Part shown: piece after piece, positions 49,701 to 58,700 of the stretch
Layout: every line of letters starts with the position of its first letter
How positions within the stretch are numbered: position 1 is the stretch's first letter
Source of the DNA: an uncultured Christensenellaceae bacterium
GTDB taxonomy: Bacteria > Bacillota > Clostridia > Christensenellales > Borkfalkiaceae
Assembly: GCA_910587365.1 (NCBI GenBank)
Contig: CAJUKJ010000002.1
Location: 96,494 to 160,493, forward strand
Length of the DNA: 64,000 nt
Direction of reading: 5' to 3'
Program-made: the position numbers and the translations under genes
The notes under the pieces: generated by a model
What the model saw: only the letters and a program-made list of their open reading frames with translations
What the model was told of the DNA's origin: nothing
The model's database searches: none

Positions 49701-52700
49701 ACAGGTTTCTACGCTGAAACCGTAACCGAATACTATTTAGTCGAAGATTTCGATACCGACAACGGCGCGCCTAAATCGGGCGTGACGGCTTTGACTGTCG
49801 CGGATTTTAAAAAGTGGGATTATAAAGGCGAAAACGGTTACGTCTTATATATCAAAACCCAAAAGGCAGAGCAAGATAAAGACGGCGATTATAACCTTCC
49901 TACGCACTTTGTAACGTTCACGGTTTCCCGCTCGCAGATTGATTTGGTCGAGTTTGCCGCCGACGGCGGCAATGACGAATACGATTCGTCATTGAAAACT
50001 CTTAATTTGTCAAATTGGCAAAACGGCAAAATGACCGCTGCCGTAACTTCTACTGTAACAATTGTTGATACAATTGTTGATAATACAAGCGGTACAATTA
50101 CAGTAAAGCACGCGGGCGATTATACAATCACCGTTTCCCTTGACGACAACTACGACTGGAATGCTACGGACGGCGAAACAAACCATTACGACGTAACTTT
50201 TACCTATACGGTAGATAAAAAAGAGCTTGATATACAGCTTGATGATAGCAGGTTTAATTATGACGGAAATTCGCATCGTCCGACGGTAAGTCTAACGGGC
50301 GTTTCCGCAACCGAGCTTGATATAACCGAAACAAAACTGTATAGTGACGAAAATCTGCAAACCGAACTTTCAGCAGCTCCTTCGGCAATAGGCACTTACT
50401 ATATTGCCGTTACCTCATGGACGGCGCAAGTCGCGGGGGATTTCGATGTTTCTAATAACTATACAATTTCGTCGCTGCCATTCTCGATAGTAACAACCGC
50501 AATGGCTAAGCCCGAACTTACTAACGGCAGCACTACCGTTACGGAAACATATAAAAGCACGGGCTTTGATTTCACGGACTACATCAAAGGCTATGCCGAA
50601 AAATACACCTATGCGCAAAATGTAAGTAAATTAAAAATTGAAATTACTGCGGAAACAAACGGCAGACGGGATATGACCGACGTCAACATCTACACCGTAG
50701 TAATAACCCCTGCCGACAACTTCAAGTGGGATACGGAAGGAAACGACAACGATACAAGCCCTGTCGAATTTACGTTTACGATTACTCCTTTAAAGCTTAC
50801 GGGCTTACAATGGGGTACGACAACGTTCACGTATGACGGCACCGTGCAAGTACCCTCGGTAACTCTTCAAGGAATATATGAAGTGGATAGCGATTATGTA
50901 TCGGCAAATGTTTCCGGCGCACAGACTGACGCAGGCGTGTATACTGCAACCGCAACAGGTCTTAAAACGGGAACCGAAGGCGACAGAAACTTTAACTACG
51001 CTTTGCCCGATAACGGCACGACATCTGAGTTTACGATTGCTAAACGTTCTATAAACACGCCTACTTATAATACTGAAACCGAACTTACTTTCGGCAAAGA
51101 CAGTTCGCTTGCGTTTAATACGGATGCGGGCTTTACGGGAGTAGAGGGGTGGAGCTGGGATAACGTGGTAGAAGTTTCTATCTTGCCAACAGACGGCACA
51201 AGCTTTACTTTCGATGAAAATACAGGTAAGTTCAATTTTATAAACGCAGGTACATATACCGTAACGTTTACTATTAATGACGCAAGCTTTAAAAATTATA
51301 GCTGGAACGGCGTTGAAGGCAAGGTTTACACTCCTTCGGATATAGTTGTAAACAAGCTTGCGATTACAGCCCCCTCAATCAGCGGCGACGCAACGAATGC
51401 TACGTTCGGCGGTAGCAGTCAGTCGCTTGCATTCAACACGGCTAAGGTTGAGGGCTTTACGGCAGCTTGGAGCGATGTGGTAAGCTACACGGTTGCGGGC
51501 GTATACGCTTTTGACAGCGTAAACGTACCTCATAGCGCAACGGACGGCATAGCCGACGGCACAAGCTTTACTTTCGGCGAAAATACAGGTGCGTTCAATT
51601 TTGTAAACGCAGGCACTTATACAATTACGTTTGCTATTAAGTCAGACAAGGCAAACAACTATTGCTGGGCTGACACGTCAGCGGTTTCCCAAACCGTTAA
51701 CGTCAGCCGTATGCAAATTACTGCCCCCAAGCTAATTGACCCCGATGACGGAACTAAATCAGGACGTACTATTGAATATAACGGAAACCCGCGCGAGCCG
51801 AAGCTTGACTGGAACGAAAGTTCGGCGTATACCATTACTTACGGACAGTTTTTAGATAACGATTACGTAAACGAAAACAGCGAACATATCAATTACGGTC
51901 AATACTACGTCTGTATCAGATTGAACGGTTCCGATGCGGTTAATCCGTTAAACTACGTATTTATAAAAAATACGGACGATAAAATTCCTACATACGTTTC
52001 GGGTGAAGATAAGGCGGTTTATTCTTACAAGAAGTCAAAAGCCGACGTATGTATATATCTTAACTACGCTATTACTAAAAAGATATTCACGGTTGATTAT
52101 TCGGGCGGAAATTATAGCTTCGGCAACAACGGTTACTTTGAAAAATATGATAAGCCAATAACGCAGGGCGTTGTTAATCACACCGCTAACGGTAGTGTTT
52201 CAACGGATTATTTCTTCCATCTTTTAGAAAGCGGGGATTACGAAGAAGTAATTAAAAATACCTTTACCATTAATTTTAATTTCTATTCTTTGAATAGCTT
52301 GAACGATAGGCGTGAAGACGGAACTGCGGTTAAGGAAGATAATCTCGTAAACGGCTTGCCTTGGAACTCGGGCATTTACGGCGTGTATATTTTGCTTGAA
52401 TTTGCGGAAGACGTGCCGTTTGAAGATATTCCCGTTTGGACTACTTTTGAAGTAACGCAATTGGAAATTACCGAAGATTTAGTTAAATGGTATAACGGCG
52501 AAACCGAACTTTCAAACACGGATATTCCCGAATTCGTGTACGACAATACAGAACACAACCTTGTTGCGACGATAACCGACGTACCGCAGAAAACTTCGGG
52601 CGGTACATCCGAACAGGCTCCCGTACCGGTTGTTGTAAACGCGGACGGCGGCGGTTTGCCCGTAAACGCAAGCGATATGGCGTATACTTTAAAAGTCGGT

Positions 52701-55700
52701 TCAATTAAGGATTTAACCGTTGACGGCGTAACGTCGGCACTTGCGGGCAACTTCAAAATCAACGGCGAGTTTACGCATAAAATCAAAATAAATAAACGTG
52801 CGATAACCGTCAACGTTACAAGCGGCGGAACAAGCGAATACGGCTATGAGCTTGCCACCCTGTCTGATAATTGGTGGGACTATGCAACGGGCAGTAATGA
52901 ATTTGCGGATGTAAGCCATAAAGCATTCGTAACTTACAAATTACAGCAAAATGGTACAGACGTTGAAAAGTACAATGCAGGAAATTATGATATAGTTGCA
53001 GTATTGCCGGAAGACGGCTCGCAAAATTATACCCTCGTATGCGAGGCAAAAGGGACTTATAAAATAACCCCGCGTGAAATAACGCTTACGCTCAATTCCG
53101 ATAATGCAAGCAAGACTTACGGCACCGAAGTCAATCTATATAATCCCGCAGTTTATAATGTAGAGTATAAGGGCGAGATTTGTACAGAGGAGCAGTGGCT
53201 TGCCCAAGGCGATACAAGGGCGCAAGTATTTGAAGTCACTTCCGCCGCAAGCGCGGCAAACGCAGACGCCGGCACATACGATATAACTATAACCCAAAAG
53301 GGCAATGGCAATTATATCGTTACCGCTCCCGAAAAGTGGGAAAAAGCCTACACCGTAAATAATGCGGAAATTACCGTCGGCTCCGTCAGCGGCAGCAGTT
53401 GGGAATACAACGCGTCAGAACGCGCGCTTATAGGCAATGCGGATACAGACAATGCAGCAATTACCGTAAGCGGATTAGTACTTGCGGGCGACGTAACGCA
53501 AGTTAAGTACGAGTACAGCAAGGACGGCGGTGCGACGTGGACTTCTGCCGACGGCGTAAAGCTTAAAGACGTTGCGGACAGCGGAACATATAAAATTAAA
53601 ATTACCGCAACAAACCATAACGTAAAAACTCTTAACGGCGTTACCGTCACAGTCTACAAGGCTACTTTAACCGTAGGGCTTGAGCTTGAAATATTCTACG
53701 GCGAAGACAGCCCCGTTACGCATAATTTCTTAATGCAGGCTTCAAATTTAAGCGATAGCCGTTACACCGTTACGGACTTTGCGGGCGCGGAAGGCAGCAA
53801 GGAAACGCTTGACGATGTAAAAGCTTCGGGTTCGTTAAGTTATACAACGGACTACGACAAGAACGCCGTCGCAGGGAAGTATACGCTTACACTTGATTTA
53901 AACAACCTTTCAAGCCCCAACTACGGCTTTGAAGCCGGCGAAAGCAGACTTATAGTCAATGAACGCAATATTACAGTTTCCGTTTCGGATATAACGGCAC
54001 AGTATTGGTCTTTGGTAAACGGCGTTTCGCCCGTGTACAGCAATATAACGCTTAGTTCGTCCGATAATGATACTTACAGCGACGGAATGCTTGCAGTACC
54101 GTCGGCAAAAGAAATTTTAACGTATTATACGGACGCAATTAACGTTGACGATAACGATATAGTAACCTATATGAATAGCGTAAATAGTTATACGGTTACC
54201 GTATCGTCGGGCGATATTGCAGGTAAGTATATAATAAATTCAATTGCTGCTGACAATACACAAGTCGCAACCGCAAGCTTTGAAATTACCCCTGCCGACC
54301 TATACGACTATGGCACGGTAAGCGGTTATGAAGGAGCGTTCGACCAGGATTACCACACTATAACGGTAGACGGCGGGTTTGCGCAAACATACAACCCCGA
54401 AAAAAACGAGCTTCAAGTTAAGTATTGCTTTGCAAACACCGAAATTAACGATTTTATAAACGTCGTTTGGTCTGACGAACTTCCTACGTTTATTCACGTA
54501 GGTACATACTATCTGTATTACAAGCTTTCGGCAACCAACCACAATTCCGAAACGCGTTATGCGGTAATAGAAATAACCCCAAACGACAACAGCTTCACTG
54601 TGGATTTCGGTTTTGAAAATAAACCGACTTTCGGGGCGGAGAACGAAGTGAACGCAGATTCCTGGATATACGGTATAGGTCACGACGACGGTTACGAGTC
54701 GAAAGGCGAAATAACCGAACCTGAGGCGTCCTATAACTTAAAGGAAGACGGGACATTTATTCAACCCACATTCTCGCTGTACTATAACGGCGAACTTATA
54801 ACTGTAAACGGTACTTCCGTTTATAGCACCGCAAACGAGCTTTTCACGGCAGTTTTGCAAGCGGGCTTGTTCAACGCGGGTACTTACCGTATCCATTACG
54901 AAATGGCTGGAACGCAAAACTTTAACGAGGTATCGGGCGACAGATATTTCCGCGTCGGCAAAAAATCACTGACTATAACCGCCGATTCAGTAACGGTAAT
55001 ATACGGCGAGGATGTATCCTCAGACAAGTATTCCGAAATGTATGGTTTTGCTTATACCGTGGAAGGACTTGTTTCAAGCGGACTTATTAAAGATGGGTAC
55101 GATAAAGATACTGTTGCAAACGTATTTGAAGGCGGCGTATTGCCCAAGTTTACAAGCACGTATGCAAAGGGCTATGAAAACGGCAGTGTAAAAGACGGCG
55201 GTTACTCCATAACTCTTGAAAATGAAAGCGAGTTAACAGAACTTAACTACGAAGTCACTTTATCAGGGAATATTTTAACGGTAGCTCCCAGAGAAATTAC
55301 CGTAACGGTAGACGACAAACAGAGTAAATATAACTATAACGAAGCTTCGGGTAACAAAATAACGGATGTAAACGTCGAGGGGGGAAGACAGACCCTTAGT
55401 TTCAGCCAAGATATTACGTTCTACTCCGAAGACGGCGAAGTTATAGAGTTAGTGACTTCCGCAGTTGATGTTGATACAACGCTTGACGTAGGCGTTTATC
55501 CTATATTCGTAAGGTTTACCGATGCAAAGCACGCAATCAATTATAATATAACTGTTGTCGGAAGCTTTACCAAAGAACTTGCGGACGGGGCAACGGATAA
55601 CACAGCAGTTTACGGCAAAACCGACTACTATCAGTTTGCGATTGACGATTACGCAAAGCATAATTCTGAGGAGCGTCCCGTAATTACCAATTCGGACGGA

Positions 55701-58700
55701 AGCAGTTGCTTAGGAACTTATACGATAGTTGCGGCAAATTTAAAACTTAAAGAGAACGTATTAAATTATTGGGACGATGCAAGTAAAACCTTTGTCAGAT
55801 ACAGCGAAACGGAAAATATCCCCCGCGAGGCACAGGATTACGACGGAAAATATAAGGGCTATACCCGTGAACCCGAGGGCAGTAATTTCGGGAATTTAAC
55901 TATTACGGCAAAATACAGTCTGGACGGCGGTAAAACCTTTACCGAAAATTACGTTAAAGATGCCGGCACGTACCGCTATATTTTCGAGATAGACGATACT
56001 AACTACGTCTACGTCGTCGGCGACAACCAAAGCCTGATAATTTATCAAAAATCTCTAAGTATGAGTGCTACGCTTGACGGCGAAACCGAGTTTTTAAGTA
56101 CGCAAACTTATAAAAACGACAATTATACGCTTGAATTTACTTTCGACGGTATGCAGGGCGGAGAGATAATCGAACTTATTGCGTCCGTAAATGCGACTCC
56201 TTGCGCAAATTCAGACAGTACTTTCAACACAATTCTCGGCGATATTTACGGTACTTTTGCGAATGTTAACGACGAAGGTAAAAACGTTTACACTTTAAAA
56301 GTTAAAAACGCAGGCGTTTACGAAATAGGCTTTAAGCTTAAAGATACGCAGGCGATGAAAAACTATTCGTTTGGCAACAGTTATAAGTTTACGGTAAGCC
56401 GTGCGTCTTTGACCGTTAAGTCAAATAACTCCGTAGTGCAGTACGGCACCGAAATCAGTTCAAATGAAGCGCAGGTTATGGAAGGAGTTATTCCTCCCGC
56501 GAACTTGCAGGTAACGGGCGACAACTGGAACACCGTTGCAGACCATTACCGTTTCTTCGGCTTCTCGCTCGAACAGGGCGTTATCGATAAGTCAAATTCG
56601 GAGGATTACTTCCATATTGGCGGCGTTACTTACAGTGTAAAAGGATACGACGCGGCAACTACCGACGTCTATTCAAACGGTCAGCACAGGGTTTTCAACA
56701 TCGTACCCGATAAAAACTCAATACACGCGTTTAACTACGAAATAGTAACCGAGTTAAACAATTCCGAATACGGCAAGCTTCATTTGGCGCAACGCAGAAT
56801 TAACGTAACCTTAAACGGATACAATGCAAACTCGGTGGATGCAACCTCATTTGCAAGTAAAATTTACAGCGGCATAGCGCAGCAGCCCGATAATGATACA
56901 AGATTCTATACTCCTGAAAATAAGTGGTACGGCGCGGCATTGGGCGACAATAACAGGTTCCTTGATAGCACGCACAGTAAACTAAGTGTTGAAAACGCCA
57001 TAAATGCAGGCGATTATGTAATACACGCATATCAGGACGACAGCGAAGGCGGCGGAATAACAAACAACACCAACTACCTGATAAATTTTATCAACAATGA
57101 CGAGGCACTGTTCCATATCGCAAAAAAGGATATTACTTTACAGGTTGTTTCAACTGACGGCAATTATACTTTCGATATCACTTACGGCGACAGCACGGAC
57201 GGCTATTATAAAGTTGTTTACAGCGGGTTCGTTACCGAAGACGGCGGAAAGGGCGGAACGCCCGTTGACCGCTTCGAGCTTGCAAACGGTTCATATTCAG
57301 GCGAAATTATCTTTACGGAAATGTTTACCAATGACGGCTCTTCCCCGCAGACGGGCGTTTATGCCGCTTGGGGCAGCCATGCAGGCGAAAGGTATTTAAT
57401 AGGTGTTGACAAAAGCACTCTTTTGTTTGATAACTACAATATCGCTAAATATGAAAGCGCGTTGATGACGGTCGTCGCGCGCAAGGTTACGGCTACGACT
57501 TCGGACAGAGTGTATACCGAAGATACCGACCTTCACGGCGGAGCTTACGGCATAGAACACGACGCGGTTATCGTATTTACCGACGTCAAGGACGCAAATG
57601 TTACCTATGCGGGCAAAGACTACGCGCCCAACAAATATTTGTCTTATATGTACGTGGGCAAAACCTTCGGCGGCGAAAAATATAACAGCAGCACCGCTCC
57701 TACCAAGGCAGGCAGTTATGAGGTTACAATCACGCTTAATACAAACCAATATTTCGGCGACTACGTTTTCGATTTGGGAAATGTAACCTCGAATACAACG
57801 ACGTTTAGCTATAATGTTACCAAAAAGGCGATATCGCTTAACTGGGATTCGTCAATGCTTGAAGACCTTGTATTCAACGAAGGCGATAATAAGTGGGTAG
57901 ATATCAAATCGGTGTACGTCAACGCGTTGACGGTTGCATATCCCGTACAGCTTATTAGGCAGGATAACAGCGTCGTTACGCTTTCACACTCTGCAAACGC
58001 AATCCCGGGCGATGGGGAATACGTCGTAAACGATGAAAAATTCAGCGTCAAAATATATTCCGTAGGTACTTATTCGGTAGTACTGACGTTCAATTCCGAC
58101 GCGGTTAATAACTACAAGTGGGACGAAGAGGATACGCTTGCAAATCTTTCGCTTGCGTTCTCGGTATATGCAGACAGCTTCCGTATTACCAACCTGTATC
58201 TCGGTAGCTGGACTTATAACGACGCTCAGGAGCATATTCCCACCTACGTTCTTACCAACGGTGTAGACGTTCCCTTAACGTTCAGATACGCTACGGTTTT
58301 GGGCGAGCTTCCCGAAAACGTGAAAGTCGGCGTTCAGTTTAACGGGGAAATATACGACAGTATAAATAAAACTTCGCCGGGTGCGAATATACCCGTCAAT
58401 GCGGGTACGTACATTCTCGTTGCAAATTATACGGGTAATCAGTATTCTTCAACAAGCGCGTATGTTGTATTTACCATATCCCCGCGCGAAGTATCTGCGC
58501 CCGTATTCGTCCAAAGCGAGGAAAAGTACGTCTACAACGGCAGCGTGCAGACGGCCGATATCAAGTATAACCCCCGTGAAGTCACGGGCGTGTATTCTGG
58601 TAATTCCAGCCTCGGCACGGACGGAATAACGCTTTCCGCAACAGACGCAAACACTTACAGAATAACGTTTACCCTTAACGACGCGCGCAACTACAAGTGG

